A stretch of 64,000 bases of DNA, from contig JAQXDE010000021.1 of NCBI GenBank assembly GCA_029251525.1, positions 35,759-99,758 of the forward strand, read 5' to 3'. Source of the DNA: Saprospiraceae bacterium (GTDB lineage Bacteria > Bacteroidota > Bacteroidia > Chitinophagales > Saprospiraceae). Position 1 is the first letter of the stretch. Every line of letters starts with the position of its first letter. Below are positions 43,677 through 53,839 of this stretch, one piece after another. A program made the translations under genes and the position numbers. Under the pieces are notes generated by a model. The model was not told where the DNA came from, made no database searches, and worked only from the letters and a program-made list of their open reading frames with translations.

Positions 43677-45086
43677 ATGGGAAGAAAGTTTAAAAAGAAA
43701 TTAATTGAAAATCTTACAATTGTAGACATTGCCGACCGCGGTAAATATGTTGCAAAAAATGAGGAAGGGCAAGTCGTTTTTGTTGAAGATGTTGCACCTG
43801 GAGATGTAGTCGATGTATTAGTCTACAAAAAAAGGAAAGGCTACCTTTTAGGCTCGGTTAAAGAAATAAAGAAATATTCAGAGGATCGTGTTGAACCCTT
43901 TTGCGAGCACTTTGGAACTTGCGGAGGTTGTAAGTTTCAGCATATTCCTTATGCCAAACAGTTGGAGTTTAAGCAGAAAATTGTTGATAATGCCTTACGC
44001 AGAATTGGTAAAGTTGAGATTGAAGAATTTCGAGATATTCTACCTTGCGAGGAGACTGCTTTTTATCGAAACAAATTGGAGTTTTCTTTTTCTAATAAAA
44101 GATGGTTGACTTATGAAGAATTGAATAGCGATATTTCAAATGTCGAAGATGTTTTAGGTTTTCACAGAGCAGGAGCATTTGATAAAATTTTAAATATCAA
44201 TAAATGTCACTTGCAGCCAGAACCATCAAATACATTAAGGAATTCATTCAAAGAAATTGCCCTAGAGCAAGGCCTTACTTTTTATGATGTTCGAAAAAAT
44301 ATAGGTTTTCTGCGCAACATGATTGTGCGAACTTCGACTACGGGGGAAGTAATGTTAGTGCTAAGTGTAGGTGAAGATGACCAAGAGAAAATTGACAATC
44401 TTTTGAATGCAGTTTTAGAAAAAAATCCATTCTTGACTTGTGTTTATTTCACCGTAAATAAAAAAGTAAATGACTCTTGGTTTGATTTAGAGATGACTCA
44501 TTTTTTTGGTAAGAAAACAATAGAAGAATTTTTAGGGAATGTGAAATTCGAAATTGGGCCTAAATCATTCTTTCAAACAAATACAAAGCAAGCTATTCGA
44601 CTTTTTGATGTTGTAAAGGAATTTGCGGAACTTTCAGGAAAGGAAAATCTCTACGATTTGTATACAGGACTAGGAAGTATCGGATTGTACCTTGCCGAAA
44701 ATTGTAAACAAGTCGTTGGGATCGAGGAAATAAATGCAGCTATTGAAGATGCGAAAGCAAATAGTGATCGAAATAATATCAATAATTCAGTTTTTTATGC
44801 TGGTGATGTAAAAGATATTTTAACTAATAGTTTTTCTGAAAAACATGGAAAGCCTGACGTCGTTATCACTGATCCGCCTCGTGCAGGAATGCATCCAAAA
44901 GTAGTTGAAATGTTGCTCCAATTAGAGGCGCCAAGGATTGTTTATGTGAGTTGTAAACCATCTACACAAGCACGAGATTTAAACTTATTACAAGAAAAAT
45001 ATAATATTAAAAAAGTGCAAGCAGTCGATATGTTCCCTCAAACACCTCATATTGAAACAGTTGCATTATTGGAGTTAAGAAAATAA
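43677..45086 (+). CDS. rlmD: 23S rRNA (uracil-5)-methyltransferase, RlmD/RumA type
   Basis: SAM-dependent RNA m5U methyltransferase. A TRAM domain covers about residues 10-65 (IVDIADRGKYVAKNEEGQVV). The 4Fe-4S ligands are FCEHFGTCGGCKF (C-x5-C-x2-C) with a fourth Cys in NKCHLQPE. The methyltransferase core has GPKSFFQTNTKQA, LYDLYTGLGSIGLYLAE (SAM binding), TDPPRAGMHPKVVEML and YVSCKPSTQARDL with the nucleophilic Cys. The Fe-S cluster supports RlmD/RumA rather than TrmA. Whether the target is U1939, U747 or tRNA cannot be read from sequence. 469 residues; a small hypothetical gene follows at 41 bases. Confidence 0.92.
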   Translation: MGRKFKKKLIENLTIVDIADRGKYVAKNEEGQVVFVEDVAPGDVVDVLVYKKRKGYLLGSVKEIKKYSEDRVEPFCEHFGTCGGCKFQHIPYAKQLEFKQKIVDNALRRIGKVEIEEFRDILPCEETAFYRNKLEFSFSNKRWLTYEELNSDISNVEDVLGFHRAGAFDKILNINKCHLQPEPSNTLRNSFKEIALEQGLTFYDVRKNIGFLRNMIVRTSTTGEVMLVLSVGEDDQEKIDNLLNAVLEKNPFLTCVYFTVNKKVNDSWFDLEMTHFFGKKTIEEFLGNVKFEIGPKSFFQTNTKQAIRLFDVVKEFAELSGKENLYDLYTGLGSIGLYLAENCKQVVGIEEINAAIEDAKANSDRNNINNSVFYAGDVKDILTNSFSEKHGKPDVVITDPPRAGMHPKVVEMLLQLEAPRIVYVSCKPSTQARDLNLLQEKYNIKKVQAVDMFPQTPHIETVALLELRK

Positions 45087-45127
45087 TTTTTTAATTGAAA
45101 ACCGAAGTAAAAATTTCGGATAATGTT

Positions 45128-45475
45128 ATGGAAAAAGAAAGAAATTACGAAAAGTTAGAGAATATAATTTCCCCTTATAAAGCTGTTTTGGGTAAAGCGG
45201 TTGATACCGTTTTGGTACAGGAAATTTCTAAATATCCAATCTTTGTGCTTCACAAAGAACCTCTAGAATTAGGTATTTCTTTGAAAAATGAAATCAATAC
45301 ACCTAATGAATGGTTAGTCAATTTATCAACCTTGGAAGAATTCTCAACCAAGCAAGTCATCGAAGCAAGCAGAGTTAATCGATTCACTAAAATATATAAG
45401 AACCCTTCTGAATTTTTGTGCCTTTTCGTATTGGATGAGTTTGGAGCAAATTTTGTATTCTTACCTCGTGCATAA
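45128..45475 (+). CDS. conserved hypothetical protein after rlmD
   Basis: 115-residue soluble protein that I recognise only as a Bacteroidota hypothetical. Mixed alpha-beta: ENIISPYKAVLGKAVDTVL, then YPIFVLHKEPLELGISL, WLVNLSTLEEFSTKQVIEA and FLCLFVLDEFGANFVFLPR, probably three strands around helices. I chose the ATG at 45128; a TTG at 45095 would add 11 residues. It lies directly after rlmD on the same strand and may be read from the same mRNA. No catalytic motif seen. Confidence 0.7.
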   Translation: MEKERNYEKLENIISPYKAVLGKAVDTVLVQEISKYPIFVLHKEPLELGISLKNEINTPNEWLVNLSTLEEFSTKQVIEASRVNRFTKIYKNPSEFLCLFVLDEFGANFVFLPRA

Positions 45476-45620
45476 GAGATTTTAGATTTTAATACTGACT
45501 TTTTTTTGGATTGATATTAAAAGAGGTGAATATTCATAAATTCTTTTAGTATCAAAACTTCAAATCTTAATCATTGGTGAAAATAAAATCATTTTTTAAT
45601 CCTCAATAAAATTTAATATT

Positions 45621-48005
45621 TTGGATAATAATTTTTCAACAATTGGAACAAATAGTTTAAGAGGTTCAATAGTACAAGGTGCCACAACAATTCAGCAAAT
45701 GAGAAACTACGAACCATATAATAAAATTTTGTTGATCGAAGATAATCCGGGAGATGCTCGTCTTGTGGAAATATTATTGAGTGAATCAGACTTACTCAAT
45801 TGTAAAATTACGAATAAAGTAAACCTAGCAGATGGGATGGCTGCGCTTGAAGAGGCTGATGATTTTGCAGCTATATTATTAGATTTAACCCTTCCAGATA
45901 GTCGAGGTTTCGAAACCCTAGAAACACTTCTCGGCAAATATCCAGATAATAATGTAATTGTTTTGACTGGTCTACAAGATAAAAGTTTAGGAATCAATTC
46001 TGTAAAAGCTGGTGCTCAAGATTTCTTAATAAAGGGTGCTTTTGATTCAGATCAATTATCAAAATCACTCAGGTATTCTATTGAACGTAATTTGGTTTTA
46101 AAAAGGCTCGAAGAGACTCAACGAATTGCTAATATTGGAAATTGGGAATATAATCCAACAACTGAGGAGATTTTAGCGTCAGACCAAATCTATAGGATTT
46201 TTGGTTTGAAACCTCGAAAAGCAGGGTTGAATTACGTAGACATTTTAAGAGAAAATCATCCTTTTCGAGAATTCAATGATATTCATCAAGAAGCTTTAGC
46301 AAATCAAGATAGAAGTATTAGGAAAGATATTCGAATTCCAAAAATGGAAGGAGGTTACCGGGATGTTTTTATTCAATGCAAAGCAAGTGTAAGTGCTGAA
46401 AGTAAAGTGATTCTGACTGGAATCATGCAAGATATTACTGAACGAAAAAAATCGGAAGATGAACTTTTAAAAAGCCAAGAAAAATATCAAGACTTTTTTA
46501 ATAAATCAAAAGATCCCATTTATATCTGTTCAATGGGTGGAAAGTGCGAAGCATTCAATAAAGCTTTAGAAGAACTTTTGGGTTATTCAAAAGAAGAAAT
46601 TTCAGATCTTAACATACATGATTTAATCAGATCTGAGAATGGGATGGATAATTTTTTCGATCATCTAAAACGGGATAAAGAAGTTCAAGATTTTGAGGTG
46701 GAGATTCAAAGAAAGGATGGAGAAAAAAAATATTGTCTGATTACTGCAACCATGCTAGATTCTGAGACAGAAGAAAGTTACAATGGAGTAATTCGAGATA
46801 TTACAGAAAAAAAACAAGCAGAGGCACTTCGAAAAGCAAGAGATTTAGCTCGCACTTCTGCCAAAATGAAAGAAAAGTTCATTGCTAGTATCAGCCATGA
46901 AATGAGGACTCCAATGAATGCGATATTGGGAATGAGTAATTTAGTCATCCAAACAGAACTCGATCCGGAACAATTTAATTACATCAATTCAATCAATCAA
47001 TCATCAGAATTGCTTCTAGGTATTGTAAATGATATTTTGGAAATATCGACACTAGAAAATGGTAAAATAAAGTTTGAAAATAAAGATTTTGATCTCAAGG
47101 AAGTGCTGAGGAACTTGGTCAATGTTATGCAATATAAGGTAGACGAAAAGAACCTTAAACTAATTGTAGATGTCGAAGAAAATGTTCCACAATTTATCAA
47201 AGGGGATAAATTAAGGTTAAATCAGGTACTTTATAACTTGGTGGGAAATGCTGTCAAATTTACTGATAAGGGATCTATTCACATCAGAGTGTTGAATTTA
47301 TACAATGTTGATGATAATGTTTTTTTAAAATTTGAAGTGGAAGATACAGGAATAGGAATTCCAAAAGATAAAGTTGAAGCAGTTTTCGAAACGTTTACGC
47401 GTATAAGAACAAAAGATCGAATCTATGAGGGAACGGGATTAGGGCTTTCTATTGCAAAAAACCTAATTGAGCAACAAGGAGGAAAAATTTCAGCGAAAAG
47501 TATAGAAAATGTAGGATCAACTTTCTTTTTTGACCTAGTCTTTAACATAGGCAGTAGAAAAGAAGCTGATACACCAACTCCAGAATTGGATGATACAATC
47601 CATCTTGATCGACCAGTTAGGTTATTGCTAGTTGAGGATAATAAGTTAAATCAAATGGTGGCTAAAAAAACTTTACAGAAAAAATGGCCAGATATTGACA
47701 TAACTATTGCTGATAACGGTCAGCTTGGAGTTGATGCAATCAAATCGAAAAAGTATGATATTGTTTTGATGGATATCCAAATGCCTATTATGGATGGTTA
47801 CGAGGCTACTCAATATATAAGGGCTAATATGCCACCAGAAATTGCAAATATGCCTATTTTAGCCATGACTGCCCATGCAAATATTTCAAAAGATGATTCC
47901 TACAAAGAATTCGGAATGGATGATTTTGTATTAAAACCATTTAAAACTGAGCAACTTTTTGGGAAAATTGCACAGTATGTTAATTATGGGAATGGGCGAG
48001 GATAA
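45621..48005 (+). CDS. hybrid histidine kinase: REC-PAS-PAS-HisKA-HATPase-REC
   Basis: 794-residue sensor kinase with no membrane segment. Order: N-terminal receiver (about 33-150, phospho-acceptor Asp88 in LLDLTLPDSRGFE), PAS (about 160-265), PAS (about 275-395, FFNKSKDPIYICSMGG), HisKA with His426 in SISHEMRTPMNAILGMSN, HATPase (N box QVLYNLVGNAVKF, G1 DTGIGIP, G2 GTGLGLSIAKN) and a C-terminal receiver (about 665-785, Asp718 in LMDIQMPIMDGYEAT). Starting with a receiver suggests it is itself driven by an upstream phosphodonor. Start is TTG at 45621. A free Hpt protein is encoded 104 bases downstream, so the relay kinase-REC-Hpt is likely. The final output regulator is not in the window. Confidence 0.93.
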   Translation: MDNNFSTIGTNSLRGSIVQGATTIQQMRNYEPYNKILLIEDNPGDARLVEILLSESDLLNCKITNKVNLADGMAALEEADDFAAILLDLTLPDSRGFETLETLLGKYPDNNVIVLTGLQDKSLGINSVKAGAQDFLIKGAFDSDQLSKSLRYSIERNLVLKRLEETQRIANIGNWEYNPTTEEILASDQIYRIFGLKPRKAGLNYVDILRENHPFREFNDIHQEALANQDRSIRKDIRIPKMEGGYRDVFIQCKASVSAESKVILTGIMQDITERKKSEDELLKSQEKYQDFFNKSKDPIYICSMGGKCEAFNKALEELLGYSKEEISDLNIHDLIRSENGMDNFFDHLKRDKEVQDFEVEIQRKDGEKKYCLITATMLDSETEESYNGVIRDITEKKQAEALRKARDLARTSAKMKEKFIASISHEMRTPMNAILGMSNLVIQTELDPEQFNYINSINQSSELLLGIVNDILEISTLENGKIKFENKDFDLKEVLRNLVNVMQYKVDEKNLKLIVDVEENVPQFIKGDKLRLNQVLYNLVGNAVKFTDKGSIHIRVLNLYNVDDNVFLKFEVEDTGIGIPKDKVEAVFETFTRIRTKDRIYEGTGLGLSIAKNLIEQQGGKISAKSIENVGSTFFFDLVFNIGSRKEADTPTPELDDTIHLDRPVRLLLVEDNKLNQMVAKKTLQKKWPDIDITIADNGQLGVDAIKSKKYDIVLMDIQMPIMDGYEATQYIRANMPPEIANMPILAMTAHANISKDDSYKEFGMDDFVLKPFKTEQLFGKIAQYVNYGNGRG

Positions 48006-48109
48006 TTATTTTAAATAAATATTAAAACAATTTTAAAAAAGTAAAACGTTTTTGGTAATTCTTCGTAAAAAATGAACATGAATTTTTATTAAAATAAAAA
48101 TATACCAAG

Positions 48110-48472
48110 ATGGAAGTAAAAGTATATAATTTTATCAACCTAGATTATCTCGATATGATGTCTGATGGAGATTTAGAAATGAAAAAGGTCATGCTTGATA
48201 TGCTTTTCGATGAGCTACCTACAGAAATTGCAAAAATGCGAGAATTAGTGAATTCTGGAAGATGGAAGGAATTATCTTCAGTTGCTCATAAAATGAAATC
48301 AACCCTTTCATTTATTGGTTGTGATACAATGACTGCAGCTAATATAGATATTGAAACGAGTTGTAAATATGGAGAAGGTAATTTTTCTATAATTTCTACA
48401 AATATGGAAATCTTGGAAAGTAACCTAGGAAATGTAATCTCTGAATTAAAAATTGAACACTCTAAACTTTAA
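48110..48472 (+). CDS. Hpt histidine phosphotransfer protein
   Basis: 120-residue free-standing Hpt domain, a four-helix bundle that carries phosphate between receivers. The phospho-accepting residue is His60 in SVAHKMKSTLSFIG, the canonical HxxKxxx pattern. DLEMKKVMLDMLFDELPTEI forms the first long helix. It follows the hybrid kinase gene on the same strand and is closed by a terminator, so kinase and Hpt form one unit. The partner response regulator must be elsewhere. Confidence 0.9.
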   Translation: MEVKVYNFINLDYLDMMSDGDLEMKKVMLDMLFDELPTEIAKMRELVNSGRWKELSSVAHKMKSTLSFIGCDTMTAANIDIETSCKYGEGNFSIISTNMEILESNLGNVISELKIEHSKL

Positions 48473-48504
48473 TTTTGAACATAGTAAACAGGATTAAGAG
48501 TTGA

Positions 48505-48544
48505 AAAAATGCTCGTACCAGCTTTTGGTGCGAGCATTTTTTTG
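48505..48544 (+). terminator. intrinsic terminator after the Hpt gene
   Basis: GCTCGTACCA (48511-48520) pairs with TGGTGCGAGC (48527-48536) with one wobble pair, A-run before and T7 after. Confidence 0.88.
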
Positions 48545-48581
48545 GTCACAAAATACTCTTCTTTCGAATAAAATAAATGCC

Positions 48582-48589
48582 TATCTTTG
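48582..48589 (+). promoter_or_regulatory. -7 promoter box of the pheT operon
   Basis: TATCTTTG followed by CGG, a full match to the TAnnTTTG box, 38 bases after the terminator and 79 bases before the pheT ATG. The upstream TTCTTTCG region may be a weak -33. Confidence 0.5.
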
Positions 48590-48667
48590 CGGCCTTAAAT
48601 CAAGATATTATATAATAAAAATAGTTGATGGTTTAATTAAAACTTAAATTATCATTCCAAATTAAAG

Positions 48668-51118
48668 ATGAAAGTATCACTTAACTGGCTTAAAGAATAT
48701 ACAAAAGTAGATTTACCTGCAGAAAAGATTTCTGAAATCTTAACAGATATCGGTTTGGAGGTGGAAGGGGTTGAAGAAATTGAAAGTATCAAAGGCGGAC
48801 TCGAAGGTATTGTTATTGGAGAAATCAAAGAATGTTGTAAACATTCTGGAGCAGATAAATTATCATTAACAAAAGTTAGCATTGGTGGTGAAGAAGATTT
48901 ACAAATCGTTTGCGGGGCTCCAAATGTTGGAGTTGGACAAAAAGTTTTAGTTGCAACTATTGGAACTACACTATACGATAAAGAAGGTGGTTCTTTTAAG
49001 ATTAAAAAGGGAAAGATTCGAGGTGAAGTTTCTGAGGGAATGCTCTGTGCAGAAGATGAGCTAGGTTTGGGAGATAGTCATGATGGAATTCTTTTACTAC
49101 CAAAGGAAGTAGTAGTCGGGGATTTGGCAAAAGACTACTTTGAAATCGAGAATGACGTAGTTTACGAAATTGGTTTGACTCCAAATCGTTCAGATGCGAC
49201 ATGTCAAACTGGATCTGCTAAAGATTTGGCAGCAGCTCTCAAGATAAATTATGACGGAGACGGAGTTGTAAATATGCCTTCAGTTGAAGACTTCAAAGTT
49301 GATAATCATTCTTTTCCAATTGATGTAGTAGTAGAAGATTCTGAAGCTTGTCCTAGGTATTCAGGAGTAACCATAAAAGGGGTAGCTATTCAAGAATCAC
49401 CAGATTGGATAAAAAAACGATTGAATGCTATTGGCGTAAGACCAATTAATAATATCGTTGATATCACTAACTTTGTTTTACATGAATTAGGTCAACCGTT
49501 ACATGCGTTCGATGCTGATAAAATTGAAGGTAGGAAAGTAATAGTTAAAAAATTACCAGAGGGAACGCCATTTCTATGTTTGGATGAGGTTGAACGAAAA
49601 TTAAATTCAGAGGATTTGATGATTTGCGATGGTATTGAAAAAGGAATGTGCATTGCAGGAGTTTTCGGAGGATTGAATTCTGGAGTGACTGATGCGACCA
49701 CGAATATATTTTTGGAGGCAGCTCATTTTCATGCTAAAATGACTAGACGAACAAGTACTCGACATTTGTTATTTACTGATGCTGCTAAGGTTTTTGAGAA
49801 AGGGAGTGATCCTAATGTAACGTTATATGCATTGAAAAGAGCGGCATTGTTAATCCAAGAATATGGAGGTGGTGAGATAGCGTCTGAAATAATAGATATT
49901 TATCCAAAAGCAATTGATAAGAAAGAAATAAACATTACATTTAATAATGTTAACAGATTGATAGGAGTAGAAATTTCTCCAAAAGAAATTCGGGATATTT
50001 TTGAAGCGATGGAAATTGAAGTGGTGACGGAAACTGCTCAGGGCATGTGTGTAGCTATTCCTACTAACAAAGCAGATGTACTTCGAGAAGTTGATGTAAT
50101 AGAAGAGATTCTTAGGATCTATGGTTTTAATAAGGTTCCTATTTCTAACCAAATCAGAAGTGCTGTTACGCTTAGAACGGGAGTTGATAAGGGTAAGGTT
50201 CAAAACATTACTAGTGCATTTTTGACCGGAAATGGATTCAATGAGATGATGGCTTTATCATTGACACAGTCTAAATATTACCAGACGATGATTCCTGTTC
50301 CTGAAAATGAACTGGTATTTGTAAATAATACTTCCAATATTCATCTAGATGTAATGCGAGCGAGTATTTTGATTGGAGGATTGGAGGCAATTTTACACAA
50401 TCAAAACCGGCAAAATGGAAATGTCAAATTATTTGAATTTGGCAATACGTACAAAAAATTGGAGGAAGGAGAATTCCCTTATCAAGAGAATGCACATTTA
50501 AGTATTTTGATGACTGGTCAACGTTTTGAAGAAAGTTGGTTGAATCAAGATAAAGCGAAGGTTTCGTTTTTCTCATTGAAAGCTTATGTAAATAATTTAC
50601 TAAAAAGATTAGGGATTCAGAAATTCCAGCAGACTGCCATTAAAGATGATGTATTTAATTTTGGATTAAAATATCATAAAGGAGCACAAGATTTAGTTAA
50701 ATTTGGGAAGGTGCAAACTAAGATTCTAAGAGAAATGGGAATTAAACAAGATGTATTTTTTGCTGATATTAATTGGGCATCAATTCTCAAATCTTTACGT
50801 AAACATAAGATCAATTATACAGAAATAACAAAATTTCCATCTATTCGTAGAGATTTAGCACTAGTTATAGAAAAATCTGTTAATTTTGACCAGATTTCCG
50901 CAATTGCTCAAAAAGCTGGAAAGAAATTATTAAAAGATATTAATTTATTTGATGTTTACGAAAATGAAGACTTGTTAGGAGCAAATAAAAAGTCTTATTC
51001 TGTTAGTTTTATATTCGAAGATCTTACTAAGACTCTCAAAGATAAGGAGATTGAAAAGATAATGAATCAATTGATTCAAACTTATGAAAATAAAATTGGT
51101 GCAGTTATTAGAAGATAG
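48668..51118 (+). CDS. pheT: phenylalanyl-tRNA synthetase beta subunit
   Basis: PheT, the large subunit of the alpha2-beta2 PheRS. 816 residues. Domains: B1 start MKVSLNWLKEYTKVDLP, EMAP/tRNA-binding domain (about 40-155: KLSLTKVSIG, IVCGAPNVGVGQKVLVAT), B3/B4 editing domain (about 210-395: RYSGVTIKGV, NIVDITNFVLHELGQPLHAFD), B5 (about 405-475), catalytic-like core, and the C-terminal FDX-ACB domain (FPSIRRDLALVIEKSVNFDQI, about 720-815). The pheS gene is not adjacent, which is usual in this phylum. It leads pheT-coiled coil-zapA-rny. Confidence 0.97.
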   Translation: MKVSLNWLKEYTKVDLPAEKISEILTDIGLEVEGVEEIESIKGGLEGIVIGEIKECCKHSGADKLSLTKVSIGGEEDLQIVCGAPNVGVGQKVLVATIGTTLYDKEGGSFKIKKGKIRGEVSEGMLCAEDELGLGDSHDGILLLPKEVVVGDLAKDYFEIENDVVYEIGLTPNRSDATCQTGSAKDLAAALKINYDGDGVVNMPSVEDFKVDNHSFPIDVVVEDSEACPRYSGVTIKGVAIQESPDWIKKRLNAIGVRPINNIVDITNFVLHELGQPLHAFDADKIEGRKVIVKKLPEGTPFLCLDEVERKLNSEDLMICDGIEKGMCIAGVFGGLNSGVTDATTNIFLEAAHFHAKMTRRTSTRHLLFTDAAKVFEKGSDPNVTLYALKRAALLIQEYGGGEIASEIIDIYPKAIDKKEINITFNNVNRLIGVEISPKEIRDIFEAMEIEVVTETAQGMCVAIPTNKADVLREVDVIEEILRIYGFNKVPISNQIRSAVTLRTGVDKGKVQNITSAFLTGNGFNEMMALSLTQSKYYQTMIPVPENELVFVNNTSNIHLDVMRASILIGGLEAILHNQNRQNGNVKLFEFGNTYKKLEEGEFPYQENAHLSILMTGQRFEESWLNQDKAKVSFFSLKAYVNNLLKRLGIQKFQQTAIKDDVFNFGLKYHKGAQDLVKFGKVQTKILREMGIKQDVFFADINWASILKSLRKHKINYTEITKFPSIRRDLALVIEKSVNFDQISAIAQKAGKKLLKDINLFDVYENEDLLGANKKSYSVSFIFEDLTKTLKDKEIEKIMNQLIQTYENKIGAVIRR

Positions 51119-51163
51119 GAATTAACGTATATCCAAATTTATCGTATACGTGAACTTAACATT

Positions 51164-51463
51164 ATGAACGATTTATCAGAAAAAGTGGACACTATTGAAA
51201 TTAAAGTCAGACAATTGGCTTTAAGAATCGACCGCGTTCAAAAAGAAAGAGATAAATATTTAGAGGAAAATAACAAACTCCGTACGGAGTTAACAAATTA
51301 CAATAATAAAACCAAAGATTTGGAAAACAAGCTAGAGAGAACGACTCTAGCTTTAGAGGAGAAAAAAGAGAATGACCCCGAGCATTCTAAGAAATTGAGG
51401 AAAGAACTCGAACAATACATCAAAGATATTGATAAATGTATTGATCGACTAAAAAACAGTTAA
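51164..51463 (+). CDS. small coiled-coil protein before zapA
   Basis: 99-residue, almost fully coiled-coil protein (heptads in KVDTIEIKVRQLALRIDR and YLEENNKLRTELTNY; charged end KELEQYIKDIDKCIDRLKNS). It lies one base before zapA and 45 bases after pheT. ZapB in proteobacteria is a small coiled coil that works with ZapA at the division ring; this position suggests an analogous role, but sequence alone only shows a coiled coil. Confidence 0.75.
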   Translation: MNDLSEKVDTIEIKVRQLALRIDRVQKERDKYLEENNKLRTELTNYNNKTKDLENKLERTTLALEEKKENDPEHSKKLRKELEQYIKDIDKCIDRLKNS

Positions 51464-51464
51464 A

Positions 51465-51767
51465 GTGATGGAAGGACAAGACACCTTAAATATAACAGTT
51501 CTAATTGCGGGTCGTCCCTACCCTTTGAGAATAAAGGCAGGAGACGAACATACAATTCGTAAAATTGTTAAGGATGTCAATGAAAAAATCAACAAATTTC
51601 AGTTGACTTATATCAAAAAAGACAAACAAGATTGTCTAGCAATGACCCTCCTGACTTATGCAGTTGACTTTCATAAAGCGCAGACGGATAAAGAAATGAC
51701 TCCTGGTGCCGACCTTTCTGATAAGATCCATCAATTAGATGGATTGCTCGATTCTTTTTTGGGATAA
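51465..51767 (+). CDS. zapA: cell division protein ZapA
   Basis: 100-residue ZapA, which crosslinks FtsZ filaments at the division ring. N-terminal beta part LNITVLIAGRPYPLRIKAGDE with the conserved VLIAGRPYPL-like strand, then KIVKDVNEKINKFQ and a C-terminal helix. Starts one base after the coiled-coil gene. No 6S RNA-like structure was recognised between it and rny, 135 bases on. Confidence 0.9.
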   Translation: MMEGQDTLNITVLIAGRPYPLRIKAGDEHTIRKIVKDVNEKINKFQLTYIKKDKQDCLAMTLLTYAVDFHKAQTDKEMTPGADLSDKIHQLDGLLDSFLG

Positions 51768-51902
51768 ATTCCCCCATTCTTCTTATGTTTTAGTTCATGA
51801 TTAGTATTTTTTTATGGAAATTATTACTTCTTAATTTTTTTAAAATCATATGCACGTTTATCCAAATCTATTTTTTAATATTTCAAATTAAATTAAAACA
51901 AC

Positions 51903-53546
51903 ATGGGACTAGAAACCATAATTGGAATAGTCGGAGCATTAGTAGTTGGAGCCATTGTAGGATTTTTTGCAAAAAAATCTTCAGACAAACCCAAGATAGA
52001 AGCTGCTGATAGACAAGCTGATGAAATAATAACCACCGCTAGGTTGAAAGCCAAAGACATCCAAGCTGATGCTGAAAAGAAAAATGAAAGCATTAAGCGA
52101 AAGAAAATTGGTGAAGCAAAAGACAAGTTTTCTCGATTGAAATCCGACTTTGAAAGTTACAAGGGTGACCAAAAGGTTGAAATGAAAGAGAGAGAGATGG
52201 AGATTAAGAGTTTAGAAAATGGCTTAAAACAAAAGCAAGATAAACTCAAAAGTCAGCAACAGTCTTTAGATAGCAAAAAAGCTGATTTTGAGGGAAAAGA
52301 AGCTGAGTTAAAAACGATTCGAGAAAATTTAGATAAGCAATTGAAAATTGTTTCTAAGAAAAAAGAGGATCTAGAAAATGCCAATCAAAAGCATATTGAA
52401 GCATTGGAGAAGGTGGCTAATTTAAGTGAGGCTGACGCAAAGGAAGAATTACTCCAAGCAGTAAAATCAAAAGCTGAGATGGATGCGATGCAAATTGTAA
52501 AAGATACTATTTCGCAAGCAAAAGTTGATGCCAACAAAGAAGCTAAGAAAATCGTCATCCAATCTATTCAAAGAATGTGTGCGGAATACACGATTGAGAA
52601 TACCGTTTCAGTTTTCAACTTAGAGTCAGATGACTTGAAAGGTCAAATTATTGGTCGAGAAGGTCGAAATATTCGAGCGTTGGAAGCAGCAACAGGAGCA
52701 GAGATTGTTGTGGATGATACACCTGAAGCTATTATCATTTCTGGTTTTGATGCAATTCGAAGAGAGGTTTGTCGATTGTCATTAAAACGATTGGTGGCAG
52801 ATGGGAGAATTCATCCAGCTCGAATTGAAGAGGTGGTTGCTAAAACTCGAAAAGAACTCGATGAACAAATTGTCGAAATTGGGCAACGGACAGTTATGGA
52901 ATTAGATATCCATGGTTTGAATGCTTATTTAGTGAAAATGGTTGGTCGAATGCGGTTTAGATCATCTTATGGTCAGAACTTATTGAAGCACTCTATTGAG
53001 ACAGCATATTTATGTGCAAGTATGGCAGCTGAGCTTGGATTGAATCCCAAACAAGTTAAAATGGCTAAACGCGCAGGCTTACTTCACGATATTGGAAAAG
53101 TTTCGGAAGAGGATTCTGAATTGCCACATGCACCGCTTGGGATGAAGATTTGTGAAAAACATGGAGAAAATGCTGTGATTTGCAATGCAGTAGGAGCTCA
53201 CCATGATGAAATCGAAATGAATAATATTATTTCTCCAATTGTTCAGGCATGTGATGCTATTTCAGGAGCACGACCAGGAGCACGACGAGAGATTTTGGAG
53301 AGTTACTTGAAACGAATTGGCGAATTAGAGGATTTAGCATTGGCTCATGATAACGTTCAAAAGGCATATGCGATGCAAGCTGGTCGAGAACTTCGAGTTA
53401 TTGTCGAAAGTGAGAAAGTAACGGATCAATATGCAGAAGATTTATCGTTTATGATTTCCCAGAAGATCCAAGATGAGATGCAATATCCAGGACAAGTGAA
53501 AGTAACGGTAATTCGAGAAACAAGAGCAGTAAATTTTGCTAGATAG
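51903..53546 (+). CDS. rny: ribonuclease Y
   Basis: RNase Y, a membrane-bound endoribonuclease starting mRNA decay. Membrane helix at residues 5-23 ([17 protein letters not shown]), long coiled coil (about 30-210), KH domain (about 240-300: [19 protein letters not shown]) and HD domain with [12 protein letters not shown] and AHHDEIEMN. 547 residues, normal. The end [27 protein letters not shown] is typical. It closes the pheT-zapA-rny series and is followed by a hairpin at 26 bases. Confidence 0.96.
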   Translation: MGLETIIGIVGALVVGAIVGFFAKKSSDKPKIEAADRQADEIITTARLKAKDIQADAEKKNESIKRKKIGEAKDKFSRLKSDFESYKGDQKVEMKEREMEIKSLENGLKQKQDKLKSQQQSLDSKKADFEGKEAELKTIRENLDKQLKIVSKKKEDLENANQKHIEALEKVANLSEADAKEELLQAVKSKAEMDAMQIVKDTISQAKVDANKEAKKIVIQSIQRMCAEYTIENTVSVFNLESDDLKGQIIGREGRNIRALEAATGAEIVVDDTPEAIIISGFDAIRREVCRLSLKRLVADGRIHPARIEEVVAKTRKELDEQIVEIGQRTVMELDIHGLNAYLVKMVGRMRFRSSYGQNLLKHSIETAYLCASMAAELGLNPKQVKMAKRAGLLHDIGKVSEEDSELPHAPLGMKICEKHGENAVICNAVGAHHDEIEMNNIISPIVQACDAISGARPGARREILESYLKRIGELEDLALAHDNVQKAYAMQAGRELRVIVESEKVTDQYAEDLSFMISQKIQDEMQYPGQVKVTVIRETRAVNFAR

Positions 53547-53571
53547 GAGGTCTGCGGAATTTTTAAATATA

Positions 53572-53612
53572 AAAAATGACTAATGCGAAATAATTCGTGT
53601 TGGTCATTTTTA
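53572..53612 (+). terminator. probable terminator after rny
   Basis: AAAAATGACTAATGCGAA (53572-53589) pairs with TTCGTGTTGGTCATTTTT (53594-53611) using three G-T pairs, then a T-poor tail. A 17-18 bp stem, but weaker than the others here. Confidence 0.65.
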
Positions 53613-53703
53613 GTTTAAGACGTTGAAAAACTAGGAATATGAGGAAAAGGCTTTTCAAAAAGAAAAAAAAAAGAAAAATAAGTGTAAAAAAGAGTTTTTA
53701 AGC

Positions 53704-53734
53704 TTTTAAAAACTAGAAGGAATAACTACCTTTG
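53704..53734 (+). promoter_or_regulatory. promoter of the ATP synthase operon
   Basis: TTTT (53704-53707), 19 bases, TACCTTTG (53727-53734): a good match to the phylum consensus. It sits about 105 bases before the atpB ATG, giving a leader of roughly 100 bases. Confidence 0.6.
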
Positions 53735-53839
53735 CACCGATTTTAATCAAAGCACAAAATTTTATTTGGCACTTTTGAGGATCAAATTTTTGTAAAGAGA
53801 AAAAATATATTTCAGATTCACTTTTTTGAACAGATCGAT

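Noticed and set aside
51768..51902. 6S RNA between zapA and rny
   Set aside because: The zapA neighbourhood made me look for it, but 135 AT-rich bases without a long closed stem do not support it.
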